In this document: one piece after another, positions 11,404 through 21,044 of the stretch
Numbering within the stretch: position 1 is the stretch's first letter
How the letters are laid out: each line of letters begins with the position of its first letter
Assembly (NCBI GenBank): GCA_027596195.1
Contig: JADGJG010000218.1
Span: 1-30,428, forward strand
DNA: 30,428 bases
From: Podochytrium sp. JEL0797
Taxonomy: Eukaryota; Chytridiomycota; Chytridiomycetes; Chytridiales; Chytriomycetaceae
Direction: 5' to 3'
Made by a program: the position numbers and the translations under genes
Notes under the pieces: generated by a model
Seen by the model: only the letters and a program-made list of their open reading frames with translations
The model's database searches: none
What the model was told of the DNA's origin: nothing

Positions 11404-12767
11404 TCATCTCCGTTTTCTCAACGCAATCGCCATATAAACACCCGACACTTCCCACTCGTCGGCCGAAATGACTCCATTGTCGTCCACGACGCGCATTTTG
11501 TACAACAGCGACAAGTTCTCCCTGTCTTGCGACTCTTCCAAAAAGAGTTCGTGGAACGGTTTCTCGTACACGAGTTCGAGCCCTCTTTCGGCGGCTTTCC
11601 TGTGTTCCAAACGATTAGAATCATATAAAAAAAGTGGGTGGAAAAAAGGGAGGTGCAAGCCAAGGGGGTAAAACTCAACTTGACAAAGGTTGGGAAATGA
11701 AACACGTATTCAGGGCAATCGTCGATCGCGTCTTCGAGTTGAAAATGGTACTTGTGGCCATACACGGACTGCTCCTTGGTTTCGAAACGCACCGAGTATT
11801 TCGAGTTTCCCCATCCGAGGGTCGGGGAGGCTTCGAGTTTCTTGCTGTTAGCGAAAAACGAACGAGCGGCTGGGTTAGTATTTTGATGTTGTTGTTTTTC
11901 GCGCAAGGCAGAAAAAAGACTCACATGAGGCGGTAACAGTTTGGAATCGTGGCAATGAAATGACCTCCAGGTTTCAACGCAGTCACAATGTTGTCGAGGG
12001 CGCGGTCAAACTGGAAATCGAAAAAAAGGGACCCTATCAGCCATTCCCGACAGCTTCCAGAATGCCCCCCCCTCCCACTCCCACCGTACCTTGGTCTCAT
12101 TCTCGGCACAATAATGCAACGCAAACTGACAGCTCACGAGATCCACCGAATGCGGCTCCAAAATGTCCTCGATGGGTTCCACAAAGCAATCCATGGTATA
12201 GAATTTGGCCGAGAATCGCGGGTTTCGGTCGCGGCATCGTTCGATGGCGTGGTCGATTGATACGTTGGCGATATCTTGTTTTGATGGGGGCGAAAAGGTG
12301 TTTGGGGAGTGTTTTGGGCGGTGAGTTTTGTGACGAGAATCGGTCTAGGGAGGGAAGTGGAACGCAAGGTTTACCGGCACCAACTAGGTACGATATGTCG
12401 GCTTTTATCCATTTGTTCAAGTCTCCGCCTTTCCTGTGATGAAGTTGGGGATGAGATGAATTCGGCTTCGACAGACGCAAACCGAGTCACTGCCCCCCCG
12501 CACAAACGTACCCGCAGGCAAGGTCCAGCACAGAGTCGCCTCGACGCACATACTTGCGGATCAGTACTGTGAAGGGGGGGTGAGTGACTTCGATATCGAG
12601 CTAGGGGTTACATCCAAACACACACCAGACTTGATCCAGTTGTGCAGATTCTTGAGCTGGATGATTGTGGACTCTTGGCGCGCATCGATGCCAACTTGGG
12701 GGCGGGCGTTGTAGTGCTCGGCAACAGTGTGTGCGTCGGCTGTGCTGTGCTGGTGTGGTGGGAACAT
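11404..12767 (-). CDS. mRNA cap guanine-N7 methyltransferase
   Basis: Seven exons: 12767-12626, 12566-12512, 12433-12375, 12274-12090, 12010-11925, 11844-11680 and 11599-11404, giving 295 residues in consistent phase. The RNMT/Abd1 family pattern is clear. It has HYNARPQ at the N-terminus, then LKNLHNWIKS, the SAM-binding motif VLDLACGKGGDL (residues 60-71), DIANVSID, the DCF segment, VDLVSCQFALHYC, LKPGGHFIATIPN and a C-terminal YEKPFHELFLEE. The enzyme methylates the 5' guanosine cap of nuclear pre-mRNA using S-adenosylmethionine. The N-terminal extension of larger family members is missing unless an upstream exon exists; the ATG at 12767 is the first in frame after an upstream stop. The sixth intron has the GTTGAG donor. 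Confidence 0.94.
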
Positions 12768-13427
12768 TTGGGGGCCAAAAAACAAAAATCATTTTTCTGC
12801 TGGGCGCAACATCCTTGTTCAAATAGTACTCAATGTGGTTAGAAAGAGTTCTGGATGCGAGAGAAACTGTATTATTTTTCAAAGGAAAAGAGCGTAAGAG
12901 AGGCAGCGGGATTATACTTCCTTTCACCCTTTAGTTGACGACTTGCACAAGATGAGAGTACTCACAAATGAAGTACAGATATTCAACCCACAATTCCCAT
13001 TGGATCGCGGGTCACCGCGGCCACCTGCCTGCGGAGATCTCCATTCCCGATCTCCGCCCCCACTGCCAATCTTCATTGTGGCCTGGGAGAACAATGCACC
13101 TCAGGAAACGGACCGCCTCTCCCATACTCACATGGACAGTTGACAGGATGATAATGCCCCTTTTCAAAACGTTTGAATGCGTCAATTCGTCAATTCGGAG
13201 GAGGTTTGTTTTGTTCGGACACGCCCAAAATAAAAAAGGAAAACTAGAAGTGAAACATTTAAGAGAAAGTTAAAATCGAGAGGCGAGTGAGTCTTCTCTT
13301 CTTGCTGTTATCACTCTTTCATTCAAAAAAGAAAAGATAACAACGAGGGTCTTCCAGGGTTCGACCGCCATATCGAGATTAAAAGAGATTTTTCTTTTTT
13401 GTTTCATTCTCTTCGACTCGATCGAAA
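12768..13427. promoter_or_regulatory. Divergent promoter region of cap methyltransferase and cyclin
   Basis: About 660 nt between the start of the cap methyltransferase (minus) and the start of the cyclin (plus). No convincing gene is present. Short pyrimidine and A-rich stretches near 13310-13420 precede the cyclin ATG and could be its 5' leader. I cannot name factor sites. Confidence 0.5.
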
Positions 13428-14205
13428 ATGCCCGCTGCCGTGGCACCTTCGCGCTACAGCACCAACCACGCGCAGTTTAGCTACGGCAGCACTGGGAGTG
13501 CTCGTCTTAGCACTCCTAGTACTCGTATCAGTCGCAAGACCACTCCCCTTGGGGACATTGCGACAGCGGCGTTTGCACGGCTCGCTGCACTGCCCCCGCG
13601 CCAGGTGGTTCTCTTTGCGTCTTTCGCGCAGCGCCTCCTCGCGCAACTCGCCACGCACTCGTCGCCCGCAGACGCCCTCGCCGCGCTTCTCGCCGCCGTC
13701 CTCTTTGCCAAACGCTTCCTCGCAACCCAGGCCATCGCCACGGCTTCCCAGGGCTTCGCCTTCCGCCTCCTCGCAACGAGTCTCATGGTTGCCGTCAAGA
13801 TTGCAGACGACACCCACTTGGTCAGAAGCAAGGAGTGGATAAGCATCTGCGAGAATGACGACCTGAGTCTAAACGAGATGGCGAACATGGAGAGAGAGGT
13901 AAGCTATCGCGTCATCTCCCTTTGTGTCACTCGGTGTGTGGTGCCCCCGTGCCCCTTCAACACCCGCCACAAAGTGACTCACATCTCCCATTTCTGATTC
14001 ATTCATTCATTCATTCATTAACCACTCTCTTTTTCATATAAAGTTTCTCAAAGCCATCGATTACAACGTCTCGACTCCCCCCGCCGAACTCAAGGACCTC
14101 GCAAACGCGTTGCTCGACATGTTTGAGGACTCGAATCGAGGCGACGCAGCAGCTGCAGGCGTCCTGTTGGTTCGCTTTTCCGTCCTGTTGGACGAGTGCT
14201 GTTGA
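13428..14205 (+). CDS. PHO80/cyclin Y-like cyclin
   Basis: Two exons, 13428-13898 and 14044-14205, split by a 145-nt intron (GTAAGC...AAG) in phase 0, give 210 residues. After a Ser/Thr/Ala-rich leader of about 40 residues, the cyclin-box core is recognisable: RLLATSLMVAVKIADD, then SLNEMANMEREFLKAIDYNVSTP, which parallels the third and later helices of PHO80/PCL and cyclin Y boxes. Such cyclins bind Pho85/CDK5/CDK14-type kinases in nutrient, phosphate and glycogen control; the partner here is inferred. The protein is small, with no PEST tail or destruction box noticed. It is head to head with the cap methyltransferase. A possible polyadenylation signal lies at 14461. Confidence 0.8.
13996..14020. 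repeat. Short tandem tetranucleotide (ATTC)n in cyclin intron
   Basis: Consecutive ATTC units lie a few tens of bases upstream of the cyclin 3' splice site. They create a T-rich tract and look like an ordinary microsatellite. Confidence 0.7.
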
Positions 14206-14460
14206 ATCCACTGTCACATATATACCTCTTTTAAGCTCCCTTGTTTTGGTCAACCGTTTCTTTTTTTTTTTGGCTTCCCTCTCTTCGCTATCCTCTTTTT
14301 ATTTCCCTTGACATTCCCCTATGTACTCAGACAGAGGAGAACACTGACTCTGTTATACCATTCTTTTTTTGTTTGGACTTGTAAGTGACTTTTGAGGGAA
14401 AAAAACAAAAAATTTGCTTTTTGTGTTTATATAATATAATTGTTTTCTCCCGTCACACAC

Positions 14461-14466
14461 AATAAA
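14461..14466 (+). terminator. Candidate polyadenylation signal AATAAA (cyclin)
   Basis: AATAAA lies in an AT-rich tract 256 nt after the cyclin stop codon, with T-rich sequence around it. The distance is rather long, so the assignment is tentative. Confidence 0.35.
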
Positions 14467-14520
14467 TATTGCGTATCATTATTTATTACACCAAGGTTTT
14501 ATACAACATCGTTCTTTCAA

Positions 14521-14929
14521 AAGCCCCCCCAGTCAACAAACGTGGTAAAGAGATGAATGCGTTAACGAGAGCCCCTAACGAGAGCCCCCAGCCAATGAAC
14601 GTGCTATCGGGAGCCCCCAGTCAATGAACGTGATATCGGGAGCCCCCAGTCAACGGACGCGATAACAAGAGCCCCCAGTCAACAAATGCGTTAACGAGAA
14701 CAGCCCAGTCACGCGATAACTAAAGCCCCGCGTCAACAAACGTACAATCAACGAACACGGTATTGAGTGCCCACAATCAAGGAACGCGATAACAAGAGCC
14801 CCCAGTCAATGAACGTGCTATAGGGAGCCCCCAGTCAACGAACGCGATAACGAGAGCCTCCAGTCAACAAACGCAGTAATGAGTACCCCCAGTCAACAAA
14901 CGTGCTATCGAGTGCCCCCAGTCAACAAC
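14521..14929. repeat. Degenerate 29-nt minisatellite
   Basis: About 14 imperfect copies of a 29-nt unit, roughly GAGCCCCCAGTCAACGAACG followed by CGATAACGA. Copies vary mainly at the AAC/ATG and the GCGATAAC/GTGCTATC positions, and two or three copies near 14700-14770 are truncated. No long open frame crosses it. Confidence 0.9.
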
Positions 14930-15721
14930 TCTCCCAACCACCCAATCCCATCCACTGCTACAGCCACCGCTCCAACCACTGCATCCAAATCGGAATCAAA
15001 AAGAACTCTTCGCGTGGGTTTTTAATCATACGATGAAACACGGTTTGCCTTCAACCACAAGAACTGCTCCAACGTTTATCGGCTCCCGCTCCAGCAAACC
15101 TGAAGACTTTAGCCACATTGAAAAAGTGTCGGGCGATAATCTATTCCGTGTCCTCCATTGGTCACGCCCGATCAGTTTGACGATAATATCTTTGGCAGCG
15201 GATTCTTTTCGGAGACTTTCGATTCGGTCCCTGACGCATTCGCCTTTGCTACAAATGTCTTCTTTTAAGAAGAGCACCAACTACTGCAAGGACTCACCCA
15301 AGCAAAGAAAAGATGTCAATGACCTTAAGAAAAGAATGGACGTGTCATTCCACTATACAGGACGACAGACAAGCGCATGCAAACTGGAAGTTTCCAATGC
15401 AGTTACACTCTCCTTTTTCTCCTTTACCGTTTTATTAATTTTGTTTTAATTCACTGGCCGGCCTCCTTGTACTTTCAAGCTCTACTATTCCCTCAACCAG
15501 TGAGCGCTCTACCAGTTTCGACTGGAAAGCTCTCAGCTGTCCCACCCTGTGCATACCATCTGCCAAACTGGTTCTTCCCTGTTGACCATAAAGAGCCAAA
15601 TCCCTGCTGATGCTGCCGTTGACCTCGCCGCAATCGCTCGATCTGTCCATGGCACCGCTCCTGTCCACACGTTCCTGTCGGAGAAGCATCCTGACGTCCA
15701 CTTGTCAGCAAGCCTGCTTAA
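14930..15721. other. Region without a recognised gene; short open frames on both strands
   Basis: On the minus strand 15280-15026 is open (84 codons, ending KPCFIV-stop) and reads moderately protein-like, with no ATG and no clear acceptor. On the plus strand an ATG frame runs 15377-15610, in the same frame as the following orphan open frame, and another frame is open 15504-15977. None shows a family motif. The region might supply 5' exons of the following gene or be remnants of a mobile element. Confidence 0.4.
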
Positions 15722-16687
15722 CCAAGAGCTGAACTCTGCCTGGAGGGAAGCGACCACTTTCTCTCGTTCAACGCTGCCTGCTGCCATCATGCTGCCTTGG
15801 CCAGCACACTGCACCAAGATCCGTTTCAACGTCAGTTATTGCATCCCCATTGCTTGTTGGAAAACGATCCCGACTACAAACGCGCATTGCAACGTGTTGG
15901 ACTTGCACCGCCATCTTTTGCAAGGGACACCCCCCTCCTTTGGTCTCCACTACAAGTTGCCTGCGCTGATGGATTGAGCAAACTGCTTCTCCACGAATCT
16001 TTTCCGGAGCGTGATCGGAGATACACTCAACTCATGTCGGCTTTCAAACGTATACCCGTTGACGTGTGCAATGATTTGATGTTGTTTCGGAAAGTCATGG
16101 CGATTCTGTCCTCATACCGGAATGATGTGCGACAGCTTGGTCCAGCTGTGTTCTACGTTTCTTTTGGGCTGTGGGATGCCTTGCTTGCGACGTTGTGCCA
16201 TCAATACAGCGGGAAAGTTTCGTGGTGCTCATGGTTGTTTGGAGAGCGGTGTTCCGGTACCCAAACTCTCGCGCAACGTTGCATCCGGCTGAATCAAGAG
16301 TTTGACGCAGCTGTCGCGAAAGCAAAAGACGATGCTAGATGCTATCGGCGATTCAAGCATGCGTTGGAGTGTCTTGCGGGACAACGTCATTTTGACGTGG
16401 AGCCTCTTCAGTTACTTCCTCCAGCCACATCACTCACTGTTGAACGCCATGGTTCAACTTTTGTGTTTGACAGCGATTGTGTTGAGTCTGTTCCGAGCAG
16501 CGACGTTGTGGCGGTAAATATCGACGCCAGCGACACAACAACTTCCATCAACAACTTTGTCCTCCCATCTATGTACAACTCAAATTCGGCTGCAGCGCGT
16601 GGTCGGCTGCCCACGCAACAGAACTTCAGTGCGCTGAACCACGGGAAGCTTCATCAAACGGCAAATGGTGTCATGTACTATGTGTAG
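15722..16687 (+). CDS. Orphan open frame, N-terminus unresolved, possible gene or pseudogene
   Basis: The frame is open from 15722 to the stop at 16687 (about 321 codons), but its first ATG is at 16034. The N-terminus therefore has to come from upstream, by splicing or through a frameshift. The +1-neighbour frame 15504-15770 reads like protein (DAAVDLAAIARSVHGTA, SEKHPDVHLSASLLNQEL) and fades where this frame begins to look coding (ALASTLHQDPFQRQLL). Almost no GT donors exist at the junction, so a frameshift is more likely than an intron. The body has mixed helices (DARCYRRFKHALECLAGQRH) and an Asn/Ser-rich tail ending GVMYYV. I do not recognise the family. AATAAA at 16753 supports a transcript. 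Confidence 0.4.
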   Translation, partial: PRAELCLEGSDHFLSFNAACCHHAALASTLHQDPFQRQLLHPHCLLENDPDYKRALQRVGLAPPSFARDTPLLWSPLQVACADGLSKLLLHESFPERDRRYTQLMSAFKRIPVDVCNDLMLFRKVMAILSSYRNDVRQLGPAVFYVSFGLWDALLATLCHQYSGKVSWCSWLFGERCSGTQTLAQRCIRLNQEFDAAVAKAKDDARCYRRFKHALECLAGQRHFDVEPLQLLPPATSLTVERHGSTFVFDSDCVESVPSSDVVAVNIDASDTTTSINNFVLPSMYNSNSAAARGRLPTQQNFSALNHGKLHQTANGVMYYV

Positions 16688-16752
16688 AGGGAAGGGTGTG
16701 AATGGAAATGGACACCGAGCAAACGCAAAAATGTGTCCGTAGTATGTTGTGA

Positions 16753-16758
16753 AATAAA
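16753..16758 (+). terminator. Candidate polyadenylation signal AATAAA (orphan gene)
   Basis: AATAAA lies 66 nt after the stop of the orphan frame and is followed by a T-rich stretch. The position is normal for a fungal 3' UTR. Confidence 0.45.
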
Positions 16759-17116
16759 ATCAGTGATATACATTCTTACTTTATTTGTTTCACTCTTCTT
16801 GAATGAAGCAAGTATCAATTCAATCTACAGCAACCTGGAAAACTCGGGAACTGTTATCCAGCAACCTCAGCAACCTGGCTCCAGCAGCCTGCGAGATTTT
16901 AAATAAGTATAAATACATGGGCTGAATTCCCTTCCCCCTACTTCCCCCATCACCCAAACTCATCTAAACCAACTTGCCCCAATCTCCATCCCACTCTTTC
17001 ATTGAAATTTGAGAATTGGCTGTTCTTTGTTCTTTGAATCTTTGTCCAGAATTGGGGAATTCCAAGTTTGTCTTCGCAAAAATTGTGGAGATCCCCAGGT
17101 TGCTGGACATATTCCT
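16759..17116. other. Intergenic region
   Basis: About 360 nt without a supportable gene. It has a small cluster of CAGCAACCT-like words near 16830-16890 and C-rich tracts near 16930-17000. The minus strand is open across 17479-16964 (171 codons), overlapping the start of the membrane-protein gene; I treat that as fortuitous. Confidence 0.5.
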
Positions 17117-17323
17117 ATGAAGAGAGAGGAAGTGAAAGAAAGTAAATCTGAACAAACAACCATCCAAACCGACTTCACCTTCCTCGAATCCCAAGGAGTC
17201 CAAACGCCCGACATTTCCCAGCCCAACCCCTCGTTTCAAGACGCAAAGCAAGGCACCCGCGTCTCCCACTTTCACATGAACCAAAAAGATTTGCATGGGT
17301 TCAAGTGCACCTTCATAATCTAA
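17117..17323 (+). CDS. Small hypothetical protein, 68 residues
   Basis: ATG at 17117 opens a frame of 68 codons, rich in Lys, Glu, Gln, Ser and Thr at the start (KREEVKESKSEQTTIQTD) and ending KCTFII. It could also be a 3' exon, because the frame is open upstream to about 17009. No family is recognised. The long antisense open frame over the same bases weakens the call. Confidence 0.25.
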   Translation: MKREEVKESKSEQTTIQTDFTFLESQGVQTPDISQPNPSFQDAKQGTRVSHFHMNQKDLHGFKCTFII

Positions 17324-17427
17324 TTGAGGGAAGTTTTTAAGAGAAAATTCATTGGAGGTGAGCAAGAGGCGAGCACGTGCGGGGGCTGGTCTCCAAAGAA
17401 AATTTTCAAAATTGCCAATCAAAAAAA

Positions 17428-18723
17428 ATGGATCAACCCGTCGTGCACTGGATCCCCGTTGCTGCGTCACTGCTTGCATTTACAGGCTACTCGCTCTTTC
17501 TCTGGCACTTGACCTATCATCCCACATCGCCCTTCTCACCGGAATCCTCAGCCCTCATCTTCAACAACCAGGGAGTGGTATTCAACTTCGTTTTGGGATT
17601 CTTTGTCACGTCCCTCAGACACAACTGGCATCGCATCCGCTGCACAACCTCCTTTACTCTTCAGCACGCAACTGCGGCCGTTACCGCGGCAATGTGGACT
17701 TGTGCTGCCAACGGGCTGGTCGTTTTGATTGCTTGCGGCGAAGACAGAATTCCCGTTGACGAGCTCAAGACACTCGTGATGAAGCATGCTGTTCTCCTTG
17801 TTCTTCCCGCGACCGCATGTGCTTGCTGGTTGCTCAAACTGCTATCCCAACCTCGCAGCAGACAAATCTCCACCGCGCAGGACTTGGAAGACCAAGAACC
17901 ACTCCTCGGCAAGTCCGAGAACACAACCTCCAAATCATCCACCACCCAACTCCCCAGCGACAATCCACCCATCAGCCATTCTCTCCTTCTAAAATTGAGC
18001 CTGTGTGGCTTCCTTCCTGGAACTCTGGCGGGACTCGGTGCCGGGTGGCACGTCATGTCCGCGTTCGCATCCTCCATTCCCAACAACGAACCGTTCAGAC
18101 AGTTTTTCGGATTCTTTTATGTTTCCGTACTGGTTGTGACTGCGCTTCTCGTCATGTCGGCTGTATCGGTCCACACCAACAAGACGCAAGACAAGACGCG
18201 TATGAAACCGTCATCCGTTGTGTTTTGCATCCTCCAAGGAGTTTGTATTGGGTTGTATGTGACGGTGTGGATTGCGTATGGCACTGTGCCGAGAGTGGAA
18301 GAGGCGAGGGTGTGGTGGGATACGATGGTTTCGATTGAGTTTGGCGCCGGGTTTATTTATGTCGTTGCGGAGTGTTCGGAGTGTTTGATGAATCAGAGGG
18401 GAGGGGAGAAAGTTTCTGAAGTGGAGGGTGGAGTGGTGGCTCCTTCTGTGTGGGGGGAGGAGGGTGAAACGGTCACGGTGGTGGCAGTGGTGGATGTCGA
18501 AAAATTGAATCTGGCGAAGGAGGCGGCGTCTGCTCTGGTTGGGAGACGCACGGCGCTTGTGCGTGGATTTGGGGGTATTGCTATCATCAATTCAGTGTGG
18601 TCTCAACTTTCGCACACCGTATCCGCCGAACAGGGCGTTTTGAAGTTCATGGTTTTGCAGTTGTCATTGATTGCCTTACAGGTGGCGATCATTTATGAGA
18701 ACGCGTTAGCTGTGGTGCTCTGA
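17428..18723 (+). CDS. Multi-pass membrane protein of unknown function (intronless)
   Basis: A single exon of 431 residues from the ATG at 17428. Hydrophobic segments lie near residues 8-28, 48-63, 81-103, 121-139, 186-206, 227-248, 263-285, 298-315 and 404-424, so eight or nine membrane spans are likely. A soluble loop at 140-183 holds DQEPLL, which fits the acidic dileucine sorting pattern for vacuole or endosome delivery. A second loop (about 320-400) is acidic and Val-rich. Possible family relations (receptor-like or transporter-like) cannot be settled by eye. The absence of introns is unusual next to the well-split genes in this window and could mean a recent origin, transfer or retroposition. 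Codon use looks similar to its neighbours. Confidence 0.7.
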   Translation: MDQPVVHWIPVAASLLAFTGYSLFLWHLTYHPTSPFSPESSALIFNNQGVVFNFVLGFFVTSLRHNWHRIRCTTSFTLQHATAAVTAAMWTCAANGLVVLIACGEDRIPVDELKTLVMKHAVLLVLPATACACWLLKLLSQPRSRQISTAQDLEDQEPLLGKSENTTSKSSTTQLPSDNPPISHSLLLKLSLCGFLPGTLAGLGAGWHVMSAFASSIPNNEPFRQFFGFFYVSVLVVTALLVMSAVSVHTNKTQDKTRMKPSSVVFCILQGVCIGLYVTVWIAYGTVPRVEEARVWWDTMVSIEFGAGFIYVVAECSECLMNQRGGEKVSEVEGGVVAPSVWGEEGETVTVVAVVDVEKLNLAKEAASALVGRRTALVRGFGGIAIINSVWSQLSHTVSAEQGVLKFMVLQLSLIALQVAIIYENALAVVL

Positions 18724-18934
18724 TGTTGTGGTGTCGAGTGAAATCAGGTTGTGCCAGATTTCGCGATGTGTTGGTGTTTTTTGCGAGAAAATGATTGAGT
18801 TTAATTCATGTGGCGAAGTTTGCCAGACGTGAGTCGAGAAGAAAAAACACAAGTCCCGTCAACTCTCAACAAGAAACAACGCGTGTCGATATTCTCAAGG
18901 GTGGAAGTTGTTGACTTGGGTTCAGGCTGCCAAG

Positions 18935-19123
18935 ATGGCCTCCGGTGGATTGCAACTCACGGCTTGGAATAACAGTGCATTTCTTGTTGGCACGATCGAG
19001 AGGTATGCGTCTGTGTGTGAAGCGGATGTTGATGTTGTGGCTGGATCCTTGAGATCATTGACCACTATTGCGTTTTTGGTTTGGGTTGGAGTTCGCATTG
19101 TGGCCTGGGCTCGCGGGTGGTGA
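18935..19123 (+). CDS. Tiny open frame with one hydrophobic segment
   Basis: 62 codons from the ATG at 18935, reading MASGGLQLTAWNNSAFLVGT, then an acidic stretch, then a hydrophobic helix (TTIAFLVWVGVRIVAWARG) at the C-terminus. It could be a small tail-anchored protein or the remnant of a larger gene. No family is recognised and no upstream exon is supported. Confidence 0.25.
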   Translation: MASGGLQLTAWNNSAFLVGTIERYASVCEADVDVVAGSLRSLTTIAFLVWVGVRIVAWARGW

Positions 19124-19512
19124 TTAATCAGGCTCAATTTTAGTGCAATTTAAAAATTGGGTTTATCGGACTTCTTACACTCAATCAACAAAAAATGAAA
19201 CACTATAAAAAAAGAATTCCAGTTTCTGCCAATCAGCTCCGTAAATCGCTGCAGCAGTCTCCTCCCGTACCTGCCTCATTACCCCCAACAGCTTCCCTTT
19301 CCCACTCTCCAGACTTGCGCTTCTTGGTTTCCCTTGGTGTGTTCACGAGAGAGGGATCGTTGGTTCCAAATTGAAGACTGTGTTGGACTTGGCGGTGGAA
19401 GTTGGCGAGGGCCAGGACGTCTTTGCGCCACCAGCTGCTGCAGTTTCCGTTGTTACAACGTAGCAAATGGTGTTTCTTACTCAGAGTCCCGTTCGATTAT
19501 ATAACTCCCTAA

Positions 19513-19573
19513 CAGGAACAGGAACAGGAGCAGGAGCAGGAGCAGTGGCAGTGGTGGTGGCAGTGGTGGTGGA
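19513..19573. repeat. GGAACA/GGAGCA/GGTGGT low-complexity tract
   Basis: About 60 nt of purine-rich hexamer and triplet repeats. On the minus strand they read as alternating Thr, Ala, Pro and Val (APAPAPVPVPV) in the patatin-like fragment. Confidence 0.7.
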
Positions 19574-20209
19574 TTCCTCCTTCTTGGTCTCTCCAGTGTC
19601 TCCTGTCATCGACAACATATCCCTGTAAGTCCAGCCCGTCCCAAAATGGGTTCGAGAAATCGATTGTGCATATTCTACGTCATTCCACTTTTTCTTAATC
19701 TCGGTCCTTTTATTCTTGGTATAATTGACCACAGGTTCCCCCTTTTCGCCAGTCCCGATTGTGATAATGTTTAGTTTGCCTGGGTCAACGTGAAGGCGTT
19801 TGGTGAGGGTATATCCAATAATTCTAGTATGTCGTTCTCCACCAAGCCACCCCGAGATTCACCACATAATTCGCCAATATGAGAAGCCCTAGACGTGTCA
19901 GAACCCTCCAAAGGCCGGGACCAACACTTCCTGCCCCCAGATGGGGAATCAAATACGAACGGAGGCGAACTTCTTTCATCAAAAAACCGACGCCATATGT
20001 TGGTATTCTCAAGAACCTAGGGGATCAATCTGCAGCCCTTCACGGGCCGCAACGCAGAAGAGCTTTGGCAGTAATATGCTCGAAGCTGTTTCGCGGGCGT
20101 TGAAAAGTGAGTGGGTGCCCCCAATGGATGATTTTAAACGATCCAAAAGAAGGTGCAGGATGAGTGCTCTCCCGTCTGCGGGTTGTGACGCCCTTTCGAT
20201 TGGGAAATC

Positions 20210-20240
<31 letters not shown>

Positions 20241-20263
20241 GGGAAAAAAAAAAAAAAAAAAAA
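20210..20263. repeat. T10-G24-A20 triple homopolymer block
   Basis: Ten T, twenty-four G and twenty A follow each other without interruption. The block lies next to the patatin-like fragment and outside any intact gene. Confidence 0.9.
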
Positions 20264-20320
20264 TTTAGACAAAGAAGACGGGAGGCGAGAAAGGGAGAGG
20301 AACAACGTATAGAGCCCCGT

Positions 20321-20345
20321 CCCCCCCCCCCCCCCCCCCCCCCCC
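20321..20345. repeat. C25 homopolymer
   Basis: A run of 25 C, 58 nt after the T-G-A block. The strand sense is opposite to the G24 run, so the two could pair as an inverted repeat. Confidence 0.9.
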
Positions 20346-20970
20346 ATAAGTCTCGAACAAAAGAAGTGGATCATGACCATCGCGAGTGAAATATCGCGAG
20401 TCTCACCAGTTTAACCCCCCCTCCCCCTTTTTTTCTCCCCCCTGTCCGGAAGTATGAGAATTGCGCTGCGCGGCCCTCACCTGCATGAACAGAAAATGAA
20501 ATACAAAACCAGAAGCTCGGATTCCAAAAGGCTCTTGGTGAATTTCATAGCCGCATTTCTGAAATTCCGAACAGGTATAATCTTGCCAAATCTCCAAGAC
20601 CGTGGACTCGGACCCCGTGAAGGCATCGGACCGCTTTAAAAATATCCAAGGCCTGCAGAACAAGCTGCGACAAGATGGGCCCCACACGCGTGGAAAACCA
20701 TTCCACGAGTTTTTTTTGCGATTCGGGCATCCAACATGCTTGACACGAGTCCCGATTCAACAAGAAAAGCGTTAAGAATCTCGAATCAAGAGATCACACA
20801 TTTAAAACTACCCCCACCCTGCCAAAAAGTTAACTGCTGCTTTTCTCCACGCCTCTTAATCTCCTCTGTGACAGCGTTGGAAGCGAAAGCCCATTTTTGC
20901 GCACACCATATCGCCGCTGTTTCCATCCCCTGTGTTGTTTCCGTAAAAAAAACCGATATATATATTTAAA

Positions 20971-20988
20971 CCCCCCCCCCCCCCCCCC
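20971..20988. repeat. C18 homopolymer downstream of PFKFB
   Basis: A run of 18 C directly after TATATATATTTAAA, about 57 nt beyond the stop codon of the minus-strand PFKFB gene. Confidence 0.85.
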
Positions 20989-21044
20989 AATGCCAGCCTT
21001 TGCAACTGAAAAAAAACAAAAAACTCCCCTCACCCCCCCTCCTC

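Larger units (their letters stand above)
19233..20770 (-). pseudogene. Decayed patatin-like phospholipase gene (fragments)
   Basis: Several minus-strand pieces fit the C-terminal half of a patatin-like domain, in order but in different frames. They are a segment at about 20210-20010 (LHLLLDRLKSSIGG, then LLPKLFCVAAREGLQ), 20000-19870 (VRLRSYLIPH, GLWRVLTR), and 19845-19485 (TRIIGYTLTKRLHVD, then ITIGTGEKGEP). In the family these correspond to the CKVFVVA, LFRSY...IW and NPT...SIGTG landmarks. A tail at 19440-19250 (WWRKDVLALANFHRQVQHS) may be the last exon. Upstream, 20770-20477 also reads as coding with a likely frameshift near 20635 and a good donor (CAG|GTGAGG). The GGGxRG and GxSxG parts were not found, stops interrupt the frames, and homopolymer blocks split the piece. 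Some breaks could be introns, but a decayed copy is more likely. Confidence 0.45.

Noticed and set aside
14521..14929. CRISPR array
   Set aside because: Repeats are directly adjacent and degenerate, without unique spacers, and the genome is eukaryotic.
16964..17479. 171-codon minus-strand open frame with ATG
   Set aside because: It overlaps the start of the well-supported membrane-protein gene on the other strand, has no family motif and no splice sites; probably fortuitous.
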